Below are positions 1-8,349 of a DNA stretch of 38,100 nt, in pieces (the first letter of the stretch is position 1; each line of letters begins with the position of its first letter). The position numbers and the translations under genes are program-made. This stretch comes from Mesaphorura yosii (lineage: Eukaryota; Arthropoda; Collembola; Poduromorpha; Tullbergiidae): positions 1 to 38,100 of the forward strand of contig WIXG01000569.1 in assembly GCA_009869945.1 (NCBI GenBank), written 5' to 3'. The notes under the pieces are model-generated. The model was not told where the DNA came from, made no database searches, and saw nothing but the letters and a program-made list of their open reading frames with translations.

Positions 1-238
1 GGTATTTAATTTTGCGTGAGTTAAGCTTGAGATGAAACTGGTAGAATAGTCTCGTACTTTTCGCTTTAAATTTAGTATTTAGACAATACACTCATAAATT
101 CAAATAAAGATACCAGTCTGTTGTCTCGAGAAAATGTAGGTAGCAAAGATGCCACAAATAAATTGGTAGCAAATTCTTACTACGCTACAAAATTCAGATT
201 TCCGTCTACGACCTTGAAGAAATGTGTTGCAAAACTTT
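1..238. other. AT-rich flank, no gene seen
   Basis: I see no coding stretch, RNA gene or repeat here. It precedes the cysteine-rich relic and may hold its lost upstream exon. Confidence 0.4.
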
Positions 239-1104
239 ATGGCAAATGTGAGCGAATGGCCAGGTGAGGAGTTCCAGTGTGGAGACGGCGCTGAATGTTT
301 TAATGGTCGATGTTTTTGCGGACCAAGCTACCGTGAAGAGCGAAAGATGAAGGGTGGAACTGGAAAGACTGCATGTGCTGAACGGAGAACTCTCGGCTAA
401 CCTTGCAGAACTCGCGGTGACTGCAAAAAGGTCTTGCTTACGAAAGTCGAACTCACTCACAGACATGTATGTGCAACGGAAAATGGAATAAGGAAAAGTA
501 GTTTTTTGAAAACTTTTCAACCTGTGAGTATGTCGAAGTGGGAGATATTTGGCGTAGGAGTGGTGGGAAGTTTTACGACCGCGCCTTGGAGAAATGTCGG
601 TATGTACTGGGCTGGCCTTGTGAGGATCCGACAAGTTGTGCAGCGAATTCGACCACAATCATGGAAGATTCTTTCTGGAAAATTCCTGCTGACAAAACAT
701 TAGTTGGAAAACAAGTCGAAATTTGTCTCTGCAAGGACGGATTTGGTCCAGTACCCCACGAACACAGCATTGGAAGGTACTGCCTCCCACGTCGAGCGTA
801 CACTGAACAATGCAGATTCTTGGGGCAATCCTATGATGACCCTTGCCCGAAGGAGCAATTTGCCCCACATATTTACAGGCAATAAGATTGGAAGTTCCGA
901 GTGGTACTTGTACTTGTCCATCCACCAGGTATTGGGACACTGCAAGCAATCGCTGTTTCATATGAGTGTGACAGAGATGTGACGGGACCAAATGCTCTCT
1001 ATACAGTCTGTGTGATGGTAGGCGCTGTATTTGCCCAGCCGAATACAAAACTACTGCTAATGGTGAATGTCAACTTGAATCAGAGGATTAATCTTCTGAA
1101 ATAG
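239..1104 (+). pseudogene. Relic of a cysteine-rich EB-module-like secreted protein
   Basis: Three frames in succession encode short cysteine-rich blocks of EB-module style. Frame one starts at 239 and reads CGDGAECFNGRCFCG, then meets TAA at 398-400, directly followed in the same frame by PCRTRGDCKK, a typical start of a new EB repeat. Frame two (about 538-885) carries CRYVLGWPCEDPTSC and CLCKDGFGP. Frame three (about 897-1104) carries GTCTCPSTRYWDTASNRC, two stops just after 957, then CDGTKC and CDGRRCICPAEYK. EB modules are eight-cysteine repeats of secreted or membrane invertebrate proteins. The frame changes do not sit at convincing splice sites and the in-frame stops fall inside repeats, so I read this as a decayed gene. 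A multi-exon gene is the alternative. Confidence 0.6.
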
Positions 1105-1795
1105 CGTGAAATATGGATCCACATCTCAACCCTACAATTCAATGTAAGCTTGGATTTATTTTTACTTGGTACTTAATTTAATTGATTTGATTATTTGAAA
1201 TAAAAATGAGGCCCGTTTATCAGCAAAACGACTGACCTATCATTTGCAGTAGCAGGTTTACTGAATAAAATATATGAGGTGACAAATTGCTGTGTCACGC
1301 GCAAGGCAAGATCAAGTTTATAGGCGACAGTCACGACAATGACAATTTATGTACGGTATGGTAGCAAATTAGGCTCGTTTTCAAGTATCGCACGTCAGCA
1401 CACTTCTTAGAACTGTGAGGATGCAGAATTTCGCGAGCAAAATCACCAAAAAGTGCCGCACACACGGCAGTTGCTGTAAATTTGTAAAGGTCGTGATAAG
1501 ACCAAACCTTGTCGAGTATTGCATGCAGGCATGCTGAATTATGTATTTGTATTGCTTTGCTCTCTGCGGAATTGACAGGGCTGACTTAGTAAGGTGAAAA
1601 TTTCGTGGAAATGTTTGCATTGGGAAAAGGTCCTCCCAAGTATCCGCTCCACCGCGTGTTTCAAGTCACGCAAGTTCTCAAATCCCGCATTTCGTGGTTG
1701 CCTGTTGAAATGGGGTCTGCCACGCGTAAGGATCTCCATTCCTTTCACAACTTGATCCCATGTCGTACCATTGCTGGTGATTTTGTACTGACGAC
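1105..1795. other. Intergenic, likely upstream region of the ionotropic receptor
   Basis: No reading frame here looks like protein. It contains AATAAA-like stretches near 1200 and 1265 and nothing repeated. The receptor start codon follows at 1796; no clear TATA box was found. Confidence 0.4.
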
Positions 1796-4042
1796 ATGAA
1801 TCTTCTGGTGTACATTTCGATTGTGGTTTTCAGTTCGCGTCCCTGTTCGGCTCTCCAAAGGATCTCCTCCGACGTCCGCCGCCTCTTCGAGCGTATCTTT
1901 GTCGACAATTGCCAGCTCATTCTCCGCGGAGAGATGAACCCCGTCTCGTCCTTGTACGAGCCCCGCATCGAGCCGTACGCCGAGTTCTTGCTGCAGCAGA
2001 CACACAGCCCCGTCATTGTGGTCCACCAATTCCTCCCAGTGCACTTGGACGATAAGTGGTGGGCGTATTTGGGGCAAGATTATCTGGTCATCGATCACAT
2101 GCTGGACATCCGCCGGCGCGAGCGGTTCGAGGGCTCGTGCCGCGTGCAAGTTTTCCTACTCATCGATCGCGTGGCTAATCCGGCTGTGTGGGCGGCGCGG
2201 GTTGGGCAGGGCGTGTACACCGACATACGCCTGCACGCAAGCCCGGTGCTGACCGTCTTTGTGCTGGGCGCAGGCGCCTCGTCGGGTGCCTACAGAGGCG
2301 TAATCTACGGCAAGCTGCAACACGTACCCGGTTACACTGCGACATGTCTTGAGATTCTTCAGGGTGTGAACGTTAACGGCACCGACACGAGAATCCACTT
2401 TTTAACAACGCATCCGGTCACAGTTTCCCGTCTTGACGCTGCCACGTCCCACCGGCTGCTACACTCAGAAGATTCGGGCACATTCTGGGGTGCCCTCGAC
2501 GCCACTTGGCGCGCGCGCCTACGGAATCGCCAGGGTTACCCGGTGATTGTGGGCATAGCGCTCGAAGACTCGTACCAGCTCATGAAGGCTGGCGCGACGT
2601 GCGGTCTGATTCCGCTTAACCCTGGCGGCACAGTCGCCCGAGACTGTCGGCAGCTGGAGCTGCTGCGTCGGTTCAACCTCACCGGAGTCTCATGGAATAC
2701 CCACACTCGGAATTATACGAACCTCCTTGGCAAGCTCGATTTTGGCGACTACCTGACGCACGAGGTGCCGTACGCCAACTACTACGTCGTCCCCGTGCAC
2801 GTGGAGGTTGTGCCCTACCGGTTCATCGTCGTAATTGATCGGGGCTATATTTCGGACGTGAATATGATGGGGCTCGTGTCGGCAATGGACGCACCGACGT
2901 GGGCGCTCAGCGTCGTGTCGGTAGTGTCCATTGTCGCGGTTTTTCGCCTGTTCCAAGGACGGAAGGCCCCCAAAGTGGACAATTTCTTCGTTTCAAACTT
3001 TATTTCGTTGCTCGCGTTCATTCTGGGCCAAGGGGCCACGCTCCCCGACAGAGGGCACTCCTCCCTGCGTGCGGTCATCGGGGCCTGGCTGCTGGCCACC
3101 CTCGTCTTGTGCCACGGGTATGCGGGCATTCTCTCGTCTCTCATGACACAACCAGTCCTGCCCCCGTATCCCAAGTCACTGCTGGAGCTGCAGGAGAGTG
3201 GCATGGCGAAATTCGCGCTTTCCGTCAGAGTCACGACGTACAGCAACGGCACGGTGCAGGCGCTACCCGACGAACCCGTTCTATGGGATGAGGGGCGGAG
3301 CGACGAGACGTATGGTGCTATACTAAATTCGACTAAACGGCTGAGACCAAACGAGACGCAACGAGGCGATTTCGCGGAGGACAGACTTCGCAACTTTCGG
3401 CGTGCCGCATTTCAGGGTGGAACCATTCCGGTGGATGGGTGGCGTGGCGGTGTTGAGCAGGCCGTGGTCCCGCCAAATTTTGCGCTGCTTGAGGGCGGAA
3501 GTTACTGGGGCTCGCTGCTTGTAGTACGCCACTGCCTCGAACGGGAGAAACTGGTCGTATTTGATGGGTCCGCCGCCCCTTTTGTCAACATTGACCAGGT
3601 AGCACTGTCGGCCAATTACTTGCACCGGCTCCTGCTGCCCACGCTGCGTGGTCTGATAGAGTCGGGCATTCACGGCATGTGGCGGCAGGTGAAGGACGCA
3701 ATGACTGATGCGTCGTGGAGAAGGATAAGCACGGAATACTATCCGGGTCTGGAGGCGGAGTCCATCGTAGCCCCAGCAGTGTTTAATCTGCCGCCACCGC
3801 CGCCACCCCCACGCAAAGGGTCCATGCAGCTTTTCCGGATTCCGTTCAACGTTTTTGCTGCTATGGTGCTTGCCTCCACGGCGGTGTTTGGTCTCGAAGT
3901 AGTCCCGGCCCGGATTTCCAGGCACTACATTCAGGAATACCTGGTAAATCCGTGGCATTTGGCTGCCGCCATATGGAGAGCCTGCTGGCGGTGTCGCGAA
4001 CCCGCACTTGCACCAGTGTGTGTGCAAGTATTGCTGAAATAG
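1796..4042 (+). CDS. Ionotropic receptor (variant ionotropic glutamate receptor), single exon
   Basis: An uninterrupted 748-residue frame starts with a signal-peptide-like segment (MNLLVYISIVVFSS). A ligand-binding S1-like region occupies about residues 240-355. Membrane segment M1 lies at about 364-387, a pore-loop/M2 region at about 393-416 (FFVSNFISLLAFILGQG), and M3 at about 423-446 ending in GYAGILSSLMTQP, which corresponds to the SYTANLAAFLT gate of glutamate receptors. An S2 region follows, then a seven-proline run near residue 666 and M4 at about 682-703. The order S1-M1-P-M3-S2-M4 and the divergent gate are typical of arthropod chemosensory IRs, which sit in dendrites of sensory neurons with IR25a/IR8a co-receptors. 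It lacks a recognisable glutamate-binding arginine context, so the ligand is unknown. Lack of introns is common among divergent IRs. The start gives a hydrophobic N-terminus; no internal break was seen. Confidence 0.88.
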   Translation: MNLLVYISIVVFSSRPCSALQRISSDVRRLFERIFVDNCQLILRGEMNPVSSLYEPRIEPYAEFLLQQTHSPVIVVHQFLPVHLDDKWWAYLGQDYLVIDHMLDIRRRERFEGSCRVQVFLLIDRVANPAVWAARVGQGVYTDIRLHASPVLTVFVLGAGASSGAYRGVIYGKLQHVPGYTATCLEILQGVNVNGTDTRIHFLTTHPVTVSRLDAATSHRLLHSEDSGTFWGALDATWRARLRNRQGYPVIVGIALEDSYQLMKAGATCGLIPLNPGGTVARDCRQLELLRRFNLTGVSWNTHTRNYTNLLGKLDFGDYLTHEVPYANYYVVPVHVEVVPYRFIVVIDRGYISDVNMMGLVSAMDAPTWALSVVSVVSIVAVFRLFQGRKAPKVDNFFVSNFISLLAFILGQGATLPDRGHSSLRAVIGAWLLATLVLCHGYAGILSSLMTQPVLPPYPKSLLELQESGMAKFALSVRVTTYSNGTVQALPDEPVLWDEGRSDETYGAILNSTKRLRPNETQRGDFAEDRLRNFRRAAFQGGTIPVDGWRGGVEQAVVPPNFALLEGGSYWGSLLVVRHCLEREKLVVFDGSAAPFVNIDQVALSANYLHRLLLPTLRGLIESGIHGMWRQVKDAMTDASWRRISTEYYPGLEAESIVAPAVFNLPPPPPPPRKGSMQLFRIPFNVFAAMVLASTAVFGLEVVPARISRHYIQEYLVNPWHLAAAIWRACWRCREPALAPVCVQVLLK

Positions 4043-4193
4043 GTCGAACACCGCGAGAATCAAATCTGATTCCGAATTATTAAAATCATGTGTTATGTCT
4101 AGTATTACTAACAAGAACAGAAACAACAACAGCAGGTTGACCTTGACTTGTGACCCTTCACAGCTCTGGTCCAGGGCCAATTCCAGAGTCCAG

Positions 4194-5370
4194 CTACAGT
4201 TCAGCAAGAAAATCCACCGGTACGGAGCTGTAGCTGTGCACCCGTATTTTTAGATTGCGCAGGGTTGCCGCCTGAGTCGCCAAAAATCTTCCGACTAGCT
4301 CCAATTTCAAGTCGCCGTCGTCATCATGCCAGATAAAGATACCGAATGCAGGAGTCGATCTCATCCAGGCGCAACGGATCCCCATTTCGCTGCGCCAGCT
4401 CAAAAATGAGTTGAAACACTTCTTCCTCCCGAATGTCTGGAGAGCCTTGAGCCGGTTCAGGTGTGGCATGGTGTCGCGCATTATCTCCAGAAAGGTCGAT
4501 CCAATATCGTGTCCACTCGCTCCCAGACTTCGGAGTTTAGGGGCCAGTTTGAGGAGGTGCTGCAGCAAAGTCCGCAGGACGCTGCAGATTTATTTTCGTT
4601 CCGCAGCAACCCGGTGGTGTTCACAGCGATTTGGCGTAAGTTTGGAAGTGACTTTACTGGGTAAGTTGGCATCGGGCTGGTCGAATTCAATAGTGACGAA
4701 TTGTACATGATGTTGAGGGTCAGATTCTTCAATTCGGGGGTTAATTCGAACAAAACTTGTTGAACCTTATTGATATCGTTCAAAGTGGCGGTGCAGTCGA
4801 GCTCCAGACTGATAATTGACTGGCTAGCGGTGCAAAAGAAGTTATTGAACTTGTCGGCGCTGGTTGCCATCAGATTGAGGAGCCTCTAGGTGTTGAAGGG
4901 TATGGTAGGACTTGAGCTCAAAAGGGCAGTGCACTCCTCCAACAAATGACTCGATTGGTAAGCAAGACTAGTTGATGGTAGGTCCCCCGATTGGGCTCCG
5001 AGGACGAGCGGCTTCAAATGGTTCCTGAATTCTGGTGCAAAGGCATTGTTCCATGAGCTGCAGGTCTGTCGAAGGGTTCGGAGCTCCGCTCCGGGTAGTT
5101 TCTCTGCGATCACAGCGAGAGCCCGCAAAGTACTGTCAATTTTGAATTAATCATTCGCTGATAAGCCAAGGACCACAATTTAACTAGAAACCTACATGTT
5201 CGGGTAGTATCACCATGATTGCTGCCGCTGATGGTGGGGCGCATGTAGCCGAGTTGGAACTTGTTTTGGTAAACTCCGAGGCGGTGGCTCTTCGTTTGAA
5301 GGTGCCTGGCTCGTCGGGGGCGGTATCCCCATCGCCAACGTCAGCAGTGTCGGAAGGGAATGAATTACTC
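4194..5370 (-). pseudogene. Broken F-box/leucine-rich-repeat gene
   Basis: Read on the minus strand, an N-terminal piece (about 5345-5200) ends in the F-box-like IMVILPEHV. After an intron-like gap, 5128-4889 gives AVIAEKLPGAELRTLRQTCSSWN, a plausible F-box helix with its Trp. A TAG at 4886-4888 interrupts this frame, yet the same frame continues to about 4600 with LRR-like text (LKNLTLNIMYNSSLL, LPNLRQIAVNTTGLL). It then shifts frame near 4570-4610 to LLQHLLKLAPKLRSLGASG and ends with LRNLKIRVHS. F-box/LRR proteins are substrate adaptors of SCF ubiquitin ligases. One nonsense codon, one frameshift and an out-of-phase first splice point to a dead copy. A similar relic lies near 35.5-36.6 kb. 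Confidence 0.65.
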
Positions 5371-5399
5371 CTCTAAATACTTCTGACGTCGGCGTGGGC

Positions 5400-5427
5400 G
5401 TGGACGTGGACCCACGTCCACGTCCAC
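5400..5427. repeat. Short perfect hairpin of GTGGAC units
   Basis: Arms GTGGACGTGGA and TCCACGTCCAC (11 bp) flank a 6-nt loop. The arm is itself a short tandem of GTGGAC. It lies between a decayed F-box gene and the 3' end of an SDR gene. No function can be inferred. Confidence 0.7.
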
Positions 5428-5629
5428 TGATAGAAGAATTGCCAAAGGTCGGTTTCGCATTGTAAACTGTTTTGGTTTAGTAATGGGAAAGAAAATAAAA
5501 AGTCAATGCAAGGAAGGATTCGTGAATCGTAATTCGCAATTTCGCATCTCGTCTCGTGGGTAAAATGAATTCTTTGTCTCAACTCGCTCAATGATTAATT
5601 TATTCGAAACAAAATTTAACCATTCCACT

Positions 5630-6373
5630 TCACCATTTCTCCACAAAAGTTCGCAGGTCTAGCTCGTGTGTCCATGCTGACCTCCCTTGCTTATGGACGT
5701 GGAGGTAGTTTGTCGCGATGTCGTCCGCATTCATCAATCCACCCGCCGCCGCAAGCTCGTCACCCCTCGCGCCCAAGAAGGCCCGCTTCCGAGCGCTGTT
5801 GACCATTCCGTCGATGACGATGTGGGCGACGTGGATCCCCTTCGGGCTCAGCTCCCTCGCCATGCTCTGCGCCAAGGAGCGCAGGGCCGTCTTTCCCCCT
5901 GAAGCTGCCGCAAAGCCCGCCCCACCGCGAAGACTCGCTGTAAATCCAGTGAACAGAATTGTACCCGAGCCCCGCTTCTCCATTCGACGGGCGACTTCGC
6001 GGCCGACGAGGAAGCCTGAAAAGCAGCAAGACTCCCAACCGTCGCGATACGTGCTGGCGGTAGTTTCCAGAATCGAGCCCTCGGGGAAGATATAATCATT
6101 AAAGACGGCCACTTCAATCGGCCCCATGTTTGCCTCAATTTCTTGCACCAGAGCCGTCACCACCGTCTCGTCCCGGGAATCGACACAGAAGGCGAGAGCC
6201 GCACCACCGGCTCTGGTAATTTCCTGCACGAGCGGCTCCAGTTTGGACGTGTCGCGTCGTGCGGCGCAGATTGTGTATCCTTCAGCTGCAAATGCGCGGG
6301 CGACGGAGTCTCCGATGCCGTCGCCCTCGTCTACGATCAGAACGACCGGTTTTGTGTGCTTTGTTGCCGCCAT
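5630..6373 (-). CDS. Atypical bacterial-like short-chain dehydrogenase/reductase
   Basis: A 247-residue intronless SDR. The Rossmann glycine motif is VDEGDGIG (residues 14-21) rather than TGxxxGIG, and the usual NNAG position reads FNDY. The active-site region is ILFTGFTASLRGGAGF (about 139-154) with Lys161 kept, but the Tyr expected four residues before it is Ala157. The C-terminus HVHKQGRSAWTHELDLR is characteristic of a bacterial SDR subgroup that also lacks the tyrosine (my recollection of the family). The start at 6373 is preferred over an in-frame ATG at 6460 because it gives the family's normal length and because a TATAAAA lies upstream on this strand at 6446-6440. An AATAAA signal lies 26 nt past the stop (5604-5599). 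The substrate is unknown, and it may work without classical Tyr-based catalysis. Horizontal origin is possible but not shown by the sequence alone. Confidence 0.82.
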   Translation of the reverse strand: MAATKHTKPVVLIVDEGDGIGDSVARAFAAEGYTICAARRDTSKLEPLVQEITRAGGAALAFCVDSRDETVVTALVQEIEANMGPIEVAVFNDYIFPEGSILETTASTYRDGWESCCFSGFLVGREVARRMEKRGSGTILFTGFTASLRGGAGFAAASGGKTALRSLAQSMARELSPKGIHVAHIVIDGMVNSARKRAFLGARGDELAAAGGLMNADDIATNYLHVHKQGRSAWTHELDLRTFVEKW

Positions 6374-6439
6374 ATCACAATTTGCAATGCTCACTGTAAC
6401 TGAAGCTGTGGCTTGTAAAAGATTGAGCACAAACTTTGT

Positions 6440-6446
6440 TTTTATA
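6440..6446 (-). promoter_or_regulatory. TATA box of the atypical SDR gene
   Basis: TATAAAA on the minus strand, 67 nt upstream of the preferred ATG at 6373. That distance fits a transcription start about 30 nt downstream of the box and a short 5' UTR, which supports the downstream start codon. Confidence 0.5.
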
Positions 6447-6460
6447 CAACATTTTATCAT

Positions 6461-6862
6461 TCTTTATTGTACCAAAGCCAATTCATGCGAGCACGTAAGT
6501 AGAGCAGTGAGTCTGAATCACGACAGACGTGATGAGCTTACTCACGTTCCTCACGGGAGTCACGTACGGTCAAAGTCCAGGTTAGAGCTTGAGCCAACAA
6601 ATAGTTGGCTCAAGCTCTAACCGCGTCTCAAGTCAGAAATGAGCAAAATCCAAGGCCAAGAGCTCTTTTACTCTACAGAGTTAATAAAAGCTATTAAAAC
6701 TGTGCAATTAATTGATCAAACAGAGGCCCCATCGCCTCCACCACTTGCGGTTGTCAAGTGAAACGAGATACGAGCTGATAAGAGTTTGAAACTCACCAAC
6801 ACCATAGGAACGGGGATACAATAAACTCCAGGCCGAAGCATTGTCTTACTTTCTGATTGCAG
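6461..6862. other. Intergenic with a large palindrome
   Basis: Apart from the palindrome at 6580-6622, I see no gene. The end of the stretch (about 6845-6862) reads as the pyrimidine-rich 3' end of an intron (TTTCTGATTGCAG) ahead of the gustatory-receptor pseudogene. I found no upstream receptor exon. Confidence 0.45.
6580..6622. repeat. Perfect 19-bp inverted repeat with 5-nt loop
   Basis: The arm GGTTAGAGCTTGAGCCAAC (6580-6598) is followed by AAATA and its exact reverse complement (6604-6622). Such a perfect palindrome is too long to expect by chance in this window. It could be a foldback transposon remnant, the head-to-head junction of a small inverted duplication, or a transcribed hairpin. 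Confidence 0.9.
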
Positions 6863-7281
6863 GCTCGTCATGCAGCAGCTCATTGCTGCCGTCGACCTGG
6901 CACAGGCGGAGACTGCAAAACCTCCTGAATCCAGCGCCGCTGTCGTCGTGCAGCTGTCCAAGAGCCGTCAGCAGCTGTTGGACTCCTTCTGGGCGCGTCA
7001 GGCTGTGCTCGGCCTGTACACAAAAGTGGCTGGGTTCCCTGGTTCTCTTGATTCTGGTCGAGTCGGGAACGATGGGTCTCGTCTGCGTGTACTGCACGGT
7101 GGTGTACACGGAGGTGCCAGGCGCGGGCTGAGACGCAGGGCTAGTGGGATTGCAGTGTTACGCGCGCATCGTCCTCCTGGCCCACGTTGGTCAGTCCATG
7201 AAGGACCAAATGGGCAAGGACATTGTCGCCCTCAACACGGCGCTGCTGCGGAGGAAGCTGGTGGGCCCTGGCGGCATTTAA
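6863..7281 (+). pseudogene. Gustatory-receptor-like pseudogene, C-terminal half
   Basis: This is a clear paralogue of exon 2 of the intact receptor at 15057-16485: both begin after a pyrimidine/CAG acceptor with a phase-2 join and read MQQLIAAVDLAQAE here versus MQQLITAVDPPTAQ there. An extra C in the CCC at 7037-7039 shifts the frame; after it the reading is LVLLILVESGTMGLVCVY, matching the paralogue. A TGA at 7129-7131 replaces the paralogue's TGG (Trp) codon. The frame then continues through LQCYARIVLLAHVGQSMKDQ to LLRRKLVGPGGI and TAA. The N-terminal exon and the last two helices are missing, so it is both truncated and broken. Confidence 0.88.
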
Positions 7282-7512
7282 AATTTCGACAAAACTGTAA
7301 AATAAATGACGTTAGTGAAGAAATCCGCGGAGCCGAATACAACAGCATACGACATTAAGCTAAGTAAGTCAATTTTATCATTCATTCATTCGAGCTAGTC
7401 AATTTGTAACCCGAAAGCTCCGAGTAGAAACATTTACTGGCCGAACACTGGCAAGCAAGGCATGAGTTTCATTGGTAAATTACTGAAAAGACAGGAATCA
7501 CATTCAAATTCA
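7282..7512. other. AT-rich spacer
   Basis: Nothing recognisable; it separates two gene relics. Confidence 0.4.
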
Positions 7513-7835
7513 GGCGTCATTCCAACGAAAACCAGCGATTTAGACGCAGGGTACGACCTTTATGCTCTAAATACTATTGCATTGCATCAAGAGAATCTAA
7601 ATTAATATACACGAACATCCTGGTTATTCCAAAAGGGGTACTGTGCATTTGCACATGGTAGATCAGGTTTCATTCAATTTTGGCACACACTGGCATTATT
7701 GACTACGACTATAAAGGAGAAGTTGGCGTAATTCTGTTCAATTTGAGCAAAGAGAATTACAAAATCCTAAAAGGCGACCGTATTGGGCAAATCATAGTAT
7801 CAATTACTGTAAGAATGAGTTAGAGGAAAGTTTTC
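7513..7835 (+). pseudogene. dUTPase (dUTP pyrophosphatase) relic
   Basis: Pieces of the trimeric dUTPase signature motifs occur in order on one strand but in different frames: motif 1 as LDAGYDLYAL (about 7534-7566), a motif-2-like HGRSGF (about 7654-7671), motif 3 as GIIDYDYKGEVG (about 7692-7727), and motif 4 as GDRIGQII (about 7770-7793). A TAA breaks the frame between motifs 1 and 2, and at least one indel lies between motifs 2 and 3. The glycine-rich motif 5 is not recognisable. dUTPase converts dUTP to dUMP; the family occurs in cells and in many DNA viruses and retroelements, so the donor is unclear. No start codon or complete frame survives. Confidence 0.75.
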
Positions 7836-8349
7836 TACCGAACAGTGCATTCAACCCGTCCTTCACGAGTCTGTTAATTACTTTATTTTCCATCCTTGGT
7901 TTGCATCTCGTTTAATCAATCATACTCAATTACAAGTAGTTAATAGAATATGTAACTCAAATGAATAGGGGGAAAAGCCTGAGGTATTAATAGTTTCAGT
8001 AGAATTCGTATTTGCATTGCGTAATAACTTGAATAGTAACTTAATTTGCGAAGTACATAGAATGAAGGTCAATATGTATAATATAATTCAAGAAGACAAA
8101 AATTCTAGAAATGTGAATTGAACAGTTCGCATTCGGACGCCCACGGGAACACATCACTCTGTAAATTCTCATCTCATTGCTATACATTTAAATCCAGTAT
8201 AATAAAGCCAGTAATTAATTTGTCACTTAGTCAAATGCGAGTCACTTCGACTCCACAAAAATTATTCCAAAGTAAAGTGGTTCCGAGTTGAACGGATTTA
8301 CTTTACCAGGTTCAGTGGAAATCTCAGTTCAATTCAGCTTGTGGCTGCC
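7836..8349. other. AT-rich intergenic, upstream of the FAD oxidase
   Basis: No coding stretch. An AATAAA-type sequence occurs near 8200. The last 100 bases presumably hold the 5' UTR of the following gene; no TATA box is evident. Confidence 0.4.

Noticed and set aside
6374..6460. Longer N-terminus of the atypical SDR
   Set aside because: It would place the TATA box inside the coding region and exceed the family length.
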